41,949 bases of DNA. It comes from Photorhabdus heterorhabditis (GTDB lineage Bacteria; Pseudomonadota; Gammaproteobacteria; Enterobacterales; Enterobacteriaceae). Positions 22,347 to 32,746 of the stretch are shown here, in pieces. How positions within the stretch are numbered: the first letter of the stretch is position 1; each line of letters begins with the position of its first letter. A program made the position numbers and the translations under genes. Location: the NCBI RefSeq assembly GCF_018448905.1, contig NZ_RCWA01000021.1, positions 37,178 through 79,126 of the forward strand, in the 5' to 3' direction. The notes under the pieces were generated by a model. It ran no database searches, had not been told where the DNA came from, and saw only the letters and a program-made list of their open reading frames with translations.

Positions 22347-24413
22347 TTAAAAAACCAATCGGCCAGTTTTATTTAATTCGAGTGTAACCGCTCGATTGAT
22401 ATGTTTATTTTCGATTTGTTCACAATGGTCATTTTGCGCTAACATTGAGGCTAATAGCGCAATATTTCTGATATTAGCCCCGGTTAAATCAGCGCGTTTA
22501 GCCAGATAGGTAAAATCAATGGTATCGGATAATGTAATTTGTTCCGGCCAAATGACTTGCCACATTTTTTTACGTAATATTTCATCGGGATAAGAAAAAC
22601 GGGTAATAAAGGTAAAACGGCGATTAAAGGCGCTGTCTAAATGGCTACGATTATTGGTGGCTAAGATCACTAATCCCGGATAATTTTCCAATCGTTGTAA
22701 TAAGTAAGAAACTTCAATATTGGCATGTCTGTCTTGAGCATCTTTGGTTTCGCTACGCTTGCCAAATAGCGCATCCGCTTCATCGAAAAATAGCACGCCG
22801 GAATCTGCTTCGGCCAGATCGAAAATACGGGAGATATTTTTTTCCGTTTCGCCAATATATTTATTCACCACGGTAGAGAGATCCACTTTAATCAAATCAA
22901 CGCCAAGATGACCAGCGATTACTTCTGCGGCCATGGTTTTGCCGGTCCCGGATTCTCCGTAAAATAGCGCACTAATACCGGTACCATAACCGATTTTTTC
23001 CTGAAAGCCAGTAGCTAGAATCTGGTCACGGTAATGAATGGCGGCAATAATTTCTCTTAATTGTTGCGCTAATGCGTCTGAAATAACTAAATCATTAAGG
23101 CTGCGTTTGGGGGTTATTCGTTGCGCTAATTTACCGAAATTCTGTTGAGCGCGGAAACTTAATGCTGTACGCAGATCGGTTTCTTCCAATTGACCTTCCG
23201 GTTGTCGGAGTATTTGGTATTGATGTGCTTCTTGAAGGATTTGCGGTAATGTTTCTGCGGTAAATGAAAAACGTTGACATAATTGAGGGATATTTATTTT
23301 CTGGATTATCTTATCTGGTAAACTGGCTTCCAGCATGGTTTTTTTATCTGCCAGCGTCAGAGCTGGCATATTAATTTGCACTATTGGTAAATGTTTAATC
23401 CACATTAATGAATCTTGTGGTTCTGCCAGACAAACCACGCGTAATTTTGCTTGGTTCAATAACGTGGAGAATTCCCTGTGTAATATTTTCTTTTCATCTT
23501 TAAGCAAAGAAAAATTGCGAATTAATAAGCAGGCATCATGTAATCGTGCTTCCCGGACTGCATCTATCAGCAAGTTAGGGTTATTTTCTTCCGGTAGTTG
23601 AGCTAAGTCTAGCGTTAAGGTACTGATATCATGAAGAGCCATCATATTGCTTACCGCTAATTCTCTGGCGCTATCTTGTTTTCCTCTGAGTATTACCAGC
23701 GGGCGAACTTCATCGGTTTTATTTAATAATATCTTTTCTAGTGAAGGGTAAAGGGATTGTGGATACCAACCGCGTGAGGCAGAAGCATGCCAATAAGCAC
23801 AAGTTGTCAAGGGAGGTAAAATAACCCGTTGGCCTGATAAGAAATGCCAGACAGCGCTGTGAGTTAGAAATTGAGTTTGTAACCAAATAGACTCTTCGTG
23901 ATTATTAAGCCGTAATAGTTGATGACTGATTAATGGTGTTTGCGGTAGAAGACTGTTTTGTCGTAATTGCCGATCACTTTGACGTTGGCTAAATAATTCA
24001 ATGGCTAAGGCAAAGTCAGGCCACTGTTTTTTACTATTACCGTGCAGAGCAGCAAATAATGCATGATAACGGCTATCGAAATGGGGTAATAAACCTAATA
24101 ATAAAACATCCCGTTCAAATTCAGTGAGATCAAAACGTGCAACTAATTGTGATAATGCATTGGGGGTTTCGTCGATTTCAGGGAAATTAATAATATCATC
24201 CTGTTTGGTGACCCAATGAGGAATGCTTTGTGGTTTTGCCAGCCGCTGGTTTAATTCATCTTCGGTAAGCAGAAAACTCTCTGGTAAATAATCATATTTT
24301 TCTCTATTTTGGTAATAGTAATGTTGTAATTGCAGATCAATACGTTCCAGATGGGGGTAAATCCAGTGTAATTCTGTCACCATATCATGGTTATTTTTAA
24401 GTAAAGCGTTCAT
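22347..24413 (-). CDS. pvc15: Pvc15 AAA+ ATPase (unit 2)
   Basis: 688 residues. The C-terminal half is a classical AAA+ module: Walker A GESGTGKT (486-493), Walker B VLFFDEAD (540-547), a sensor-type LATNN (584-588) and arginine-finger motif FNRRF (596-600). The preceding ~240 residues include a degenerate AAA-like segment (PLVILRGKQDSAREL near 239-252, without an intact P-loop), so the protein looks like a tandem AAA with one inactive half. Work on Afp/PVC relatives links it to payload loading or assembly. It lies 9 bp after pvc14. Confidence 0.93.
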   Translation of the reverse strand: MNALLKNNHDMVTELHWIYPHLERIDLQLQHYYYQNREKYDYLPESFLLTEDELNQRLAKPQSIPHWVTKQDDIINFPEIDETPNALSQLVARFDLTEFERDVLLLGLLPHFDSRYHALFAALHGNSKKQWPDFALAIELFSQRQSDRQLRQNSLLPQTPLISHQLLRLNNHEESIWLQTQFLTHSAVWHFLSGQRVILPPLTTCAYWHASASRGWYPQSLYPSLEKILLNKTDEVRPLVILRGKQDSARELAVSNMMALHDISTLTLDLAQLPEENNPNLLIDAVREARLHDACLLIRNFSLLKDEKKILHREFSTLLNQAKLRVVCLAEPQDSLMWIKHLPIVQINMPALTLADKKTMLEASLPDKIIQKINIPQLCQRFSFTAETLPQILQEAHQYQILRQPEGQLEETDLRTALSFRAQQNFGKLAQRITPKRSLNDLVISDALAQQLREIIAAIHYRDQILATGFQEKIGYGTGISALFYGESGTGKTMAAEVIAGHLGVDLIKVDLSTVVNKYIGETEKNISRIFDLAEADSGVLFFDEADALFGKRSETKDAQDRHANIEVSYLLQRLENYPGLVILATNNRSHLDSAFNRRFTFITRFSYPDEILRKKMWQVIWPEQITLSDTIDFTYLAKRADLTGANIRNIALLASMLAQNDHCEQIENKHINRAVTLELNKTGRLVF

Positions 24414-24422
24414 ATAAACCTG

Positions 24423-25985
24423 TTAAATATTTTTCCAGTCGATTAATAAAGAGCGATCCAACCAAGGAAGTTTGGCGATATTTAATGGCCACAGCCATTC
24501 AGTCAGCAATGCATCAAATGGCTGTGGCTGGATGGTGATTTTGATTTCTTGCTCATTTGCCAATAATTCACCCGGTCGTTGTAAGAACAATTGGCGGACG
24601 TCATTGCAGCTTAATTTTTTCCAACCGGGAAGTTGGGTAATAACGCTATCCAGCCATTGCTCTGTTATCAATTGCTTCTCTGGTTCAAGCAAGATTGATT
24701 CGGTATTTTCATTGATCATGAGTCCGCACAGAACGTTATTGAGCCTCTTACGTTCTGCCGGTGTTTCGTCGGTTCCCCAAATCAGATAGTCAAGGAAATT
24801 AACAGCATGGTATTGGGCTTGACGATGGATAAATTTTTTCCCCTCAAGTAGGCTAAGTTGATTAAACAATGTGGGTAGCATCGGCCAGAGCATTAATATG
24901 CCGGCATTATTGACTTGGCATGGAGAGTTTGATGCTGATAGTATTTTCTGATCTTCGGTAATAACCTTCTGATTTACCAGCAGTTGATGTTGCTGAACAT
25001 CTAAAAAATTAACGTTATTTATGGCTGATTGTTTATCGGGTGTATTTTTATCTATATGATTTGGCATAAAGCATGCCAATAGATATTGGTACTCCTTAAC
25101 TGATAGATGCTTTTGGCAAAGCCGTGAAACATAAACGGTTTGCCAGAGTTGTTTTAGCCAACTATTTAATGGCGTATTTTGGTTCATAGCTTGGCGAAAT
25201 AGCTTAATAATAGGAGCGGTGTTAAGTGCGCCGTTATTAAGTTCAGTGATAATACGTGAAATGATTTTTGCATTGGGTTTAGGTATTTCCTGAATATTAT
25301 GCCGCTGTAGATATTCCAGTGCATTGAGTATCAGTTGTGTGGAGGAGACAAGCTCCTCCTGATGTTGTGGTTTGTTTACTTTTTCGGATAATCTGCGATT
25401 AATGGCAATGAATAAAGCGGGTTGTTTGATAGCCAAAAGTCGTTGTATACCGTGTTCAGATAGACAGCTTTTTGCTAATAGCAATATCCACTTTCTCTCT
25501 ATCTGTGCTAATTGATCAATAAGTTTATTAATATGAATGTCTTTATTATGTGTTATTGCCTCCAGTGTATTGGGTTGGGAATCTTGTTGATATAAAGAGT
25601 GAATGAAATTCTCCGCATCAATTAAATGATTATCGCAGAATGCGGAAGAGTTATCGGTAAATTTATTAAATGTTGGTTTATTCAGTAGAGTTTCTTCCTG
25701 ATGGTTGTTTATCTGATATTGGTTAAGTGCTTTATTCAGCTCAACCTTGAGGCGAGCAGGGAATAATGAATTAAAGTCATGGGGATTTATTTCACCAAGG
25801 TCCAGAGTTAATTTGTCTAAAGAGATATCCTGATGAATGTTATATTCATCAAAGTATGAGTTGAGTAATTTATTTATACTGGCCTGATTAAGCACGGAGC
25901 CATGCAATACTTTTTTAGCTAGCTGTTGATTATTAGCTTCAATAGTAATGGTAATCCGATTTAACAGATTTGGCTCCGAAGTCAT
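24423..25985 (-). CDS. pvc14: Pvc14 tape-measure protein, short form (unit 2)
   Basis: 520 residues with the same ends as the unit 1 copy: MTSEPNLLNRITITIEANNQ and PWLDRSLLIDWKNI. The middle linker (about 315-360) is a single copy and lacks the duplicated segments of unit 1. It is preceded by AAGGAAATATTAAC. If length scales with tape measure size, unit 2 particles would be the shorter of the two. Confidence 0.88.
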   Translation of the reverse strand: MTSEPNLLNRITITIEANNQQLAKKVLHGSVLNQASINKLLNSYFDEYNIHQDISLDKLTLDLGEINPHDFNSLFPARLKVELNKALNQYQINNHQEETLLNKPTFNKFTDNSSAFCDNHLIDAENFIHSLYQQDSQPNTLEAITHNKDIHINKLIDQLAQIERKWILLLAKSCLSEHGIQRLLAIKQPALFIAINRRLSEKVNKPQHQEELVSSTQLILNALEYLQRHNIQEIPKPNAKIISRIITELNNGALNTAPIIKLFRQAMNQNTPLNSWLKQLWQTVYVSRLCQKHLSVKEYQYLLACFMPNHIDKNTPDKQSAINNVNFLDVQQHQLLVNQKVITEDQKILSASNSPCQVNNAGILMLWPMLPTLFNQLSLLEGKKFIHRQAQYHAVNFLDYLIWGTDETPAERKRLNNVLCGLMINENTESILLEPEKQLITEQWLDSVITQLPGWKKLSCNDVRQLFLQRPGELLANEQEIKITIQPQPFDALLTEWLWPLNIAKLPWLDRSLLIDWKNI

Positions 25986-26048
25986 GTTAATATTTCCTTG
26001 GTAATGAGTAAATAATAGGTAATTTAAGTCTGTATTTGTAGAGTAGAA

Positions 26049-27314
26049 TTAAAGTTTCATAATAAAGGCTAATAAGTAATAAGGCGGAATTACATCAACG
26101 CTATGATTATGTGAAGAGGATGATGCTGTTGCCTGGTGATTATGTCCTTGTCCTCCCCCTGTGTCTGATGTGTATGCACAACGAGAGTCGGACTGGTCAT
26201 AACGCATTACTGTATCATTATAATTATGTAGTAGGTCACCATAGCCTGAGTAGACATTCCCATATCGCATTCCTCTAGTATTATAATAAGCCATACCTCC
26301 AATATGTTTATGACTAGGTATTTGTGACTCTGTTAATGTTGTATTTTGCACATTAACAGTGACAGAAACCTCAGTTAATTTTGTATTTTTGGGATATTCT
26401 TTTTCATTACCTCTACCTCTGGCGCAATAATGGCTGTTTCCTTTATCAGAAAAATCATTTCCGCACATGACAAAACGATTTCTTAAGTCTGGGGTTCCAT
26501 TATTACCATCACAGAAAGCCCAGCCTGTAGGAGCGCTATCACCAGAAAACATCACAATCATTCCTCTGGGGAGTACTTTAATGGGATCAATGCTCACTCC
26601 GCTTGAGTTAACTGTGATACCGTTACCGGCTTTGACTGAAACACCATTATTATCAACAGTAATACCATTACTGGCCGTGACAGACACATAATTGTAATCT
26701 ACATCAATGCCATTACCTGGGTTAACTGATATTCCATTGTCTCTATTAACCAGACCATTGCCCATCTTTACAGATAAAACATCATTTTTTGGTTCTAATA
26801 TTAATGGAGAAAAGATATTGCTGATGGGTTTTCCCATTTTCAAACAGACACCGTTACTGTCTACTTTAATACCTTCACCAGCTTTAACCTTTACCCCTTC
26901 ATTAACTATTTCAATACCGTGATGATTATCGACCTCAAGCTTTTCGTTGTTAATTCTCAATCCTCTGCCGGCATTGACGGCTAATCCGCTATTATCAGCT
27001 AACAGGCTTTTATTCTTGATTTTTACACTTAATCCATTTTCATCTGCCTTTAAACCGCCATTGTCGTTAAGTTTTACCGCTAGTGCACCGTCATTATTCA
27101 GTTTCAGGGCTGAATTTGGGTTATCCGTTTGACCGGGTGCTTTACTAACAGCCCGGCGACCTATATCAGCGATATTAATCAGATCGGCATAATCGGTCTG
27201 TAATGGAATACTGCCTTCTTTAAAGCGCCTTTTTAAATCATCTGCTGATGGGCCATTTGATTTGATATTTTCCATATTGGATTCTGCATTAGATAGATTA
27301 GATTTTTTTTCCAT
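26049..27314 (-). CDS. pvc13: Pvc13 tail fibre with collar-type tip (unit 2)
   Basis: 421 residues from the ATG at 27314 (MEKKSNLSNA), with AGGATG 6 nt upstream; an ATG three codons earlier is in frame, but unit 1 supports this choice. The shaft (~70-245) has more NGI.V...GVSVK-type repeats than unit 1. Collar domain: GMIVMFSGDSAPTGWAFCDG (251-270). Tip motifs are HKH (335-337), GHNH (390-393) and HNH (402-404). Residues ~339-385 are tyrosine- and glycine-rich (YYNTRGMRYGNVYSGYGD) and bear almost no resemblance to unit 1, suggesting a different receptor. Confidence 0.9.
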   Translation of the reverse strand: MEKKSNLSNAESNMENIKSNGPSADDLKRRFKEGSIPLQTDYADLINIADIGRRAVSKAPGQTDNPNSALKLNNDGALAVKLNDNGGLKADENGLSVKIKNKSLLADNSGLAVNAGRGLRINNEKLEVDNHHGIEIVNEGVKVKAGEGIKVDSNGVCLKMGKPISNIFSPLILEPKNDVLSVKMGNGLVNRDNGISVNPGNGIDVDYNYVSVTASNGITVDNNGVSVKAGNGITVNSSGVSIDPIKVLPRGMIVMFSGDSAPTGWAFCDGNNGTPDLRNRFVMCGNDFSDKGNSHYCARGRGNEKEYPKNTKLTEVSVTVNVQNTTLTESQIPSHKHIGGMAYYNTRGMRYGNVYSGYGDLLHNYNDTVMRYDQSDSRCAYTSDTGGGQGHNHQATASSSSHNHSVDVIPPYYLLAFIMKL

Positions 27315-27489
27315 TTTTATCATCCTATGTGATGTTGAATTATCGAGATTTAAATATCTTGTGGGTTTTATGTATAATTAAACAGAAAAAGATATTTAAT
27401 ATTAAAATAAGCCTTTTGTGATGCTATATTAATTGGTTTTTATATTGGATAAATTGGTTTGTATTTTTGCTATTATTTTTATTAATAAT

Positions 27490-30402
27490 TTAATTTGGTT
27501 TGGTTCGCTCCCTAGGAGAAGGCACATATAATAATTGATTACTTGTTATGACTGTTGCATTCCATTGATTGCCAGATCCACCAATGACCTCGGTACGTTG
27601 CTGTTTAGTGGCAATTCGCATATTACCAATACCGGTTGCATCAGAAGGCAGGCGTCCCAAGGTTAAGGTCTCTAAAATATGGTATGCTTCGTCTCCTAAA
27701 GGGGCGTCATTGTTTTGCCAACGTTTATAGGTGTTGGCAAAATCTTTAAAATGTTCTGGTGACAACCAGTGAATAATCATTGAAATATGTGCGGGGAATT
27801 CAGCTAATATTTCTGTTTTCACCCAAGATTCCAACTTATAAGGATCAACTTTGTCATTCTCAATTAACTGACGATTCACTACCACGCTAACCACAAATGA
27901 AAAGCGATCGGCTAAGGCATATTTTTCGCTGGAGAAATACCAGCGATAACGCCATGCTTCGGCCTCTTTTGGAAAGTTTTTATTCGGTGAGTCTTGGTTG
28001 CGTTTAATTAATATCTTGCCTTGAATACGATCAAATTTAACTACCCGCGCTTTGAGTTCATATTCGGGTGGTTCAGCGAGAACTGTACGAGGTGATATTT
28101 TTAGGTCTGACTCAGAGGGGGTAATCACATATTTCAGGGTGATTTCATCATTTTCTTCAATCATAGCAGGGAAGGGGCTTTGAGCACTGGAAGTAATCCA
28201 ACGTTGATCGTCGGTAGCATTTTTATATGTCTCATCGGCATAAACCAATTGATAATCCATATCTTCCAGCCATACTGGGCTATTTTTCCAGCGCAGATTA
28301 CCATCATTAAATTTCTGTCTTATTCTGTCCAGATTGCGTTCCAAATCGCTGCTGTTACGGGTACTAAGGGAAAAGGTATCTCCTGTTACTTCGGTGATCA
28401 TTTGGCTCCGTAATATAAACTCTCTATCACCTTCAATAATAATCAAATTAATTACCTGACCTTGTAATAACCGACCTGCAATACCTTGTTGTGTGATGAT
28501 GAGTTGATGATTTTTAGAGTCTGAATTCTCTTCAATTACCTTTAGATCGTCGGGTTTTTGTTTATCGTCGAATTTCGTGTCGGGTTTTATCGGCAAAAGT
28601 TGACGATGTTCAATTAAATAAAAAGGCAGGCCATCCAGATTAGGTGTTTTACTGAAACATTCTCCACCCAAACCCAAGCGGGCAGCAATTCGTTTTTGCA
28701 GTGCCGATACTTTATCAATCCGAATATTATTACGTTGATAGGTCAGTTCCGGTTGTTGAGCCAGATAGCCGCGTTGAGTATTGAGAAAATCCCGAAAGTT
28801 GAGGGTGAGTGGTCTGGCGGCAAGTTGAGCACCAAAATAGCCCAACAGATAATTCAGAATTGTCGCCTCTTTTATATAGTTTGGCTTCTGAATATGGTTA
28901 TCAATATAGATTTGTGAATCGCGGCTTAGTTTTGCGGTTAAATCAGGAATGACTTGTTGGTGAACACGATGGCTGACTGTACCCGTTTTAAAAGGCCATT
29001 GCACACCGTGTACTGTTTTTCCCCGTTGTTTAAAGGCCAGTAATTTCGGTAATAGGGCGAGTTCGGCACAGCCGTTAGCCAGCATTTGTTCAAACGGTAG
29101 CATAAATTGGTGTAATTGCACTTGCTGCGGCGTAGGTTTGCTAGTCTGCAATCCATAGCAAGCCGGTAATTTATTACTTACCGGATAGTAATCCAGAACT
29201 TTGCGATATTTCCCCCAAGGCAGTAATTCCGGCTGTGTATTAATCAGTGGTTCTGCAATAAGCTTTTCTTCGATATCTTGTTTAGAAACACCAATTTTAA
29301 CGCCCCCTTTGGCGGTAATGGTAAGCGGGCTGTTTGTTGAGGTAATTAATGCTAAGGGATCGCTACCCCATAATCTAGGGTAATATCCTTGGGCAATTCT
29401 CCAGGACCAATTATCGTTCGACAATGGCGTAATAGTTTTGTCGTGATGAGCTAATGCCAGCCGGGTGATACGCTGAATACCTTTAATCGCCAGTAGCCGA
29501 TTAACCAGATGGCTGAGATTTAATACTGTAGCACTGGTGTAATCTTTGGTTTGAGGTAAGGTCGGTATCCAACCATGATGTAAATAAGGGCCGGCAAATA
29601 TTTCTTCATGATGATAACCCTGATCTTTCATGGCCTGAGTGGTATAACGTTCGGGCTTTGCCTGCACCATCTGTTCCGCCGTCATATAAACCTGAGCGAA
29701 AATATCAGCAAAATCGATGACGTTGTCTTCAAATTCAATATCAATCTGCAAGGGGAGATCGGTAGGTTGCAGCCAGATAATATTGCTAATGAATTCCCCC
29801 AGATTACGATTATTTTTTAGGAAAGCGTTGAGTTTTTTCTGAGCCAATGTTTTATCGATCTCAGTTTCCCGACTAGGGAGTAAATAAAGCCAATAATTTC
29901 CTCTTAGTGCTAATTGGCTATCTGATCCGGAGTTTTTAAAGCTATATTCACGTTTCTGTTTGTTATACCAATACTGATAACGTTGATTTTCAGGTTCACG
30001 AATTAATTGAACATCATTAAAGAAAAAATAACCTTCGTTTGTTTCATTAGCCGTGTCGCTGCTATGTAAATCCAATAAAGCCCGGCGATAATCTTCTGCG
30101 GTGATCGGGCCACAGGTTAGCGTTTGTTGTGGGCCGAACTCCTGAGGAAAAATACCGTCGCCGGATGTTTGGTCTTCTGGTTTTGGCGTTAGCAGGTCTC
30201 TCAGTGGTAATGTGTGGCGGTAGGCCAGATCGGAGGCACCATAACAGCAGGCTTCCAATAAGGTGATGCCGGGATCATTTTCACTGGTATTGCTCCAGCA
30301 TTGGCCGGATTGCTGCTCAATGACTGTTTTGGCCTGAGTGAGCAAGGCATCGAAGGTAATATCGTCTTTGACGATAGGAAACAGGGCATCTTGATGACTC
30401 AT
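27490..30402 (-). CDS. pvc12: Pvc12 baseplate protein, shorter form (unit 2)
   Basis: 970 residues, collinear with unit 1 up to LLYVP (residue 961), then SPRERTKPN and a stop. The 163-residue C-terminal region of unit 1 has no trace in the 166-bp A+T-rich gap (27324-27489) before pvc13. This length agrees with what I recall for the family, so it is probably intact. The start overlaps the pvc11 stop by 4 bp. The best-conserved regions are the N-terminus and residues ~560-620 (LAQQPELTYQRNNIRIDKVS). Confidence 0.9.
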   Translation of the reverse strand: MSHQDALFPIVKDDITFDALLTQAKTVIEQQSGQCWSNTSENDPGITLLEACCYGASDLAYRHTLPLRDLLTPKPEDQTSGDGIFPQEFGPQQTLTCGPITAEDYRRALLDLHSSDTANETNEGYFFFNDVQLIREPENQRYQYWYNKQKREYSFKNSGSDSQLALRGNYWLYLLPSRETEIDKTLAQKKLNAFLKNNRNLGEFISNIIWLQPTDLPLQIDIEFEDNVIDFADIFAQVYMTAEQMVQAKPERYTTQAMKDQGYHHEEIFAGPYLHHGWIPTLPQTKDYTSATVLNLSHLVNRLLAIKGIQRITRLALAHHDKTITPLSNDNWSWRIAQGYYPRLWGSDPLALITSTNSPLTITAKGGVKIGVSKQDIEEKLIAEPLINTQPELLPWGKYRKVLDYYPVSNKLPACYGLQTSKPTPQQVQLHQFMLPFEQMLANGCAELALLPKLLAFKQRGKTVHGVQWPFKTGTVSHRVHQQVIPDLTAKLSRDSQIYIDNHIQKPNYIKEATILNYLLGYFGAQLAARPLTLNFRDFLNTQRGYLAQQPELTYQRNNIRIDKVSALQKRIAARLGLGGECFSKTPNLDGLPFYLIEHRQLLPIKPDTKFDDKQKPDDLKVIEENSDSKNHQLIITQQGIAGRLLQGQVINLIIIEGDREFILRSQMITEVTGDTFSLSTRNSSDLERNLDRIRQKFNDGNLRWKNSPVWLEDMDYQLVYADETYKNATDDQRWITSSAQSPFPAMIEENDEITLKYVITPSESDLKISPRTVLAEPPEYELKARVVKFDRIQGKILIKRNQDSPNKNFPKEAEAWRYRWYFSSEKYALADRFSFVVSVVVNRQLIENDKVDPYKLESWVKTEILAEFPAHISMIIHWLSPEHFKDFANTYKRWQNNDAPLGDEAYHILETLTLGRLPSDATGIGNMRIATKQQRTEVIGGSGNQWNATVITSNQLLYVPSPRERTKPN

Positions 30403-32249
30403 GGGTTAACTCCTTGGTTTGAGGGACGCTGCTCTGACCAGACTAAAATCAGCACTTCATTATCGGCGGCCTCGATACTTTTACCCACGGCACCCGCGAC
30501 ACCCGCGACACTCGCGACTCGATTAGTGATGGTTAGGCTTAAATCGGTGACGCGTTCCACCAGAGAAGATTGCTGGATCGTGGCTAACAACTGGTAGTAG
30601 TCAATGCGATTACCGGTTGTCACGCCGATAGCGGTATTTTCGCTCCACGGCATATATTTTCGGCTTAATTGCTGTTGTAGCTGATGATATCCGTAGTCGG
30701 GGTTAACGCCTGCGGTAAAGGTCACTTGATAGTTCACATTAACGTCAATGTAAGTGGGATTGCTGATCTTAAGGTCTGCCCAAGGGCTGCTGAGTTGTTT
30801 GATCCATTCGACCATCTCTGTCAGCCGAGCGGAGTTTAACGTTGGGCGCAGTGCATCACCGTTATCTTTATAACGGCTGTCAGGGATCACTATCAGTTGC
30901 TGTTTTTCAGGTGCCGGGATTTTGGTTAATTCACTGGCAGACGGGTATTTGACATCAAACAGGCTGACAAATTGCTCTTTTAATAAGGTGACAATGTTGC
31001 CCCAACTCAGCGCCCGGTTACGGTGAGATAACCGGGCAGGGAGCCGAGTCAGGAAGGCTTGCTCGGTTTCTAGTGGATGGTCGTTACAGGAGGCCCAAGG
31101 TTGGGTGACGTTGCTGATGGCAACAACCGTGTTTACCGGCTGTTTAATGCTGTCGGCGGCTAATCCGTTGATAAAGTGCTCCTGCTCAACGGTTTCTGCG
31201 TTGACTAATGTCGCGGTGGTAGCGTTATACAACAGGCCCTTAATGCGTAGGTAATCTTGCGGATCGGTTTGAGGCGTTATCTCGGCTTTCAGCCAGTAGC
31301 GTCCCGTTGGCATCAGGGTCGCCTGATTTGTCGCATCCTGTGGTAATAAGGTGCGCCAGATACCCCGTTTAGACAGGTTATGGGTTTGGTCATCAACTAA
31401 TTTGTCTAATTTGCTCCAGCTATTGCTGTTGTTGAGATAAGACCAGGATAAAGCGAGTGCTTTAACGCCTGCTAATTGCCAATAGAGAGATAGAGTTTGT
31501 CCCGGTAATACATTGGTAAAGCCTAAGTAGCATGTGTCATAGGTTAATGATGATATATTTGCTTCGCCCCCATTCCCATTCAGGGGGGCGGATTGAACCT
31601 CAAGATCATTGGATGTTTCGCTAAAAAGTTGAATACCGTTTTTGGGGAATTCAATGTTGTCTGAGTCGCTTAATAGTATTGCTGATTTCCAGACATTGCC
31701 AATTTTCCGATGCCAACGTAGATCGGTTAATTTTCCCTGATTCGCCAGTAAATCCGTATCAGATGCATATTGTAACGGATTACCTGCGTTGTCTTGTCCT
31801 GCGTCAAACAGCGTTCCCCGGGCGACCAGAAATTCTGTACTGTCCGTATTCAGAGTAATTCCTATCGCAACTTTATCTGCTTGGGCTTTTTTGGGTTTCA
31901 GCCCCAATAATTCCCGGTAATAAAGATCACGGTGCCGGGCCGGGAAGGTATTTAATAATCGATTATTTGTTTCTAATAACTTTAAAAAAGCCAAGATAAA
32001 AGCTTGATGTGCCGGTAAAAGGCCATCGGCTTTATTTACATTTTGGTAAATATCCGCTAGTTGTTGAGGATTATTTTCTTGAATAAAGTAGAAGCTATCC
32101 CAGAACTGTTTTTTCTCTTGATCGAAAGGAATTTCTTTAGCATAAGCTTTAAGCCAATTTAAAATATCTAGCGTACTTCTTTCATCAAGTTTAAATACAG
32201 TATCCGGCACAATAGCAGAGAGTTTATTTTCTAACTCAGCTTGTCCCAT
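30399..32249 (-). CDS. pvc11: Pvc11 baseplate protein with large internal deletion (unit 2)
   Basis: 616 residues against 902 in unit 1. The N-terminal ~215 residues (MGQAELENKLSAIVPDTVFK to LFSETSND) and C-terminal ~375 (from CYLGFTNVLPGQTLSLYWQL) align well. The ~300-residue central domain is replaced by a short junction, VQSAPLNGNGGEANISS. The frame is kept and there is no stop. A C-terminal insertion VASVAGVAGAVGK is a local repeat. Either this is a trimmed baseplate wedge that still works or the unit is decaying; the intact neighbours favour the former. Confidence 0.88.
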   Translation of the reverse strand: MGQAELENKLSAIVPDTVFKLDERSTLDILNWLKAYAKEIPFDQEKKQFWDSFYFIQENNPQQLADIYQNVNKADGLLPAHQAFILAFLKLLETNNRLLNTFPARHRDLYYRELLGLKPKKAQADKVAIGITLNTDSTEFLVARGTLFDAGQDNAGNPLQYASDTDLLANQGKLTDLRWHRKIGNVWKSAILLSDSDNIEFPKNGIQLFSETSNDLEVQSAPLNGNGGEANISSLTYDTCYLGFTNVLPGQTLSLYWQLAGVKALALSWSYLNNSNSWSKLDKLVDDQTHNLSKRGIWRTLLPQDATNQATLMPTGRYWLKAEITPQTDPQDYLRIKGLLYNATTATLVNAETVEQEHFINGLAADSIKQPVNTVVAISNVTQPWASCNDHPLETEQAFLTRLPARLSHRNRALSWGNIVTLLKEQFVSLFDVKYPSASELTKIPAPEKQQLIVIPDSRYKDNGDALRPTLNSARLTEMVEWIKQLSSPWADLKISNPTYIDVNVNYQVTFTAGVNPDYGYHQLQQQLSRKYMPWSENTAIGVTTGNRIDYYQLLATIQQSSLVERVTDLSLTITNRVASVAGVAGAVGKSIEAADNEVLILVWSEQRPSNQGVNP

Positions 32250-32329
32250 ATTTTTACCGCCTGTTATGTAATTATTCCCAATAGGTTTTCAGGGATCATG
32301 ATTATTTGAAATAAAGTTAAAAAGATTAT

Positions 32330-32746
32330 TTATCCGGCAGTGACTGCATATTGGCTGGCAATAAACCGGCCTTTGCCCATACTGGGGGCGGTCACATCCG
32401 GGCCATTCGATGGATTATTGGCTGGCTGTGTCGGGGTAAATCGGGCGATAAATTGTTGCCCGACGACAATTACCGTGGCAGGACTGCGGCAAAAGTTGAC
32501 TTGTTGGCTGGCATCCAATTGAGCAATGGTGACCATCCCCATGCCGGGAACTGGGTGGCTTGGGGTAATATATTGCGCCTGAAATTGCACCTTTTTTTCA
32601 TCACCGATCATAACGATCTTTTTGCCCTGAATTTGGGCATGTCCGCTACCCCGGATGGTTGCCGGCCCCAGAATGGTGACTTGCCGGTTGCCAAATAACG
32701 GCTCGAACAGCAAAGTGTCACCATCCACCACCAGTTGTTTGCTCAT
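32330..32746 (-). CDS. pvc10: Pvc10 PAAR-like spike tip (unit 2)
   Basis: 138 residues, beginning MSKQLVVDGDTLLFEPLFGN. Fewer than ten residues differ from unit 1, making it one of the best-conserved proteins of the pair. Its ATG overlaps the pvc9 stop. The gap to pvc11 (32250-32329) is about 80 bp, longer than in unit 1, and holds only A+T-rich sequence with a ccaataggtt fragment. Confidence 0.85.
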   Translation of the reverse strand: MSKQLVVDGDTLLFEPLFGNRQVTILGPATIRGSGHAQIQGKKIVMIGDEKKVQFQAQYITPSHPVPGMGMVTIAQLDASQQVNFCRSPATVIVVGQQFIARFTPTQPANNPSNGPDVTAPSMGKGRFIASQYAVTAG

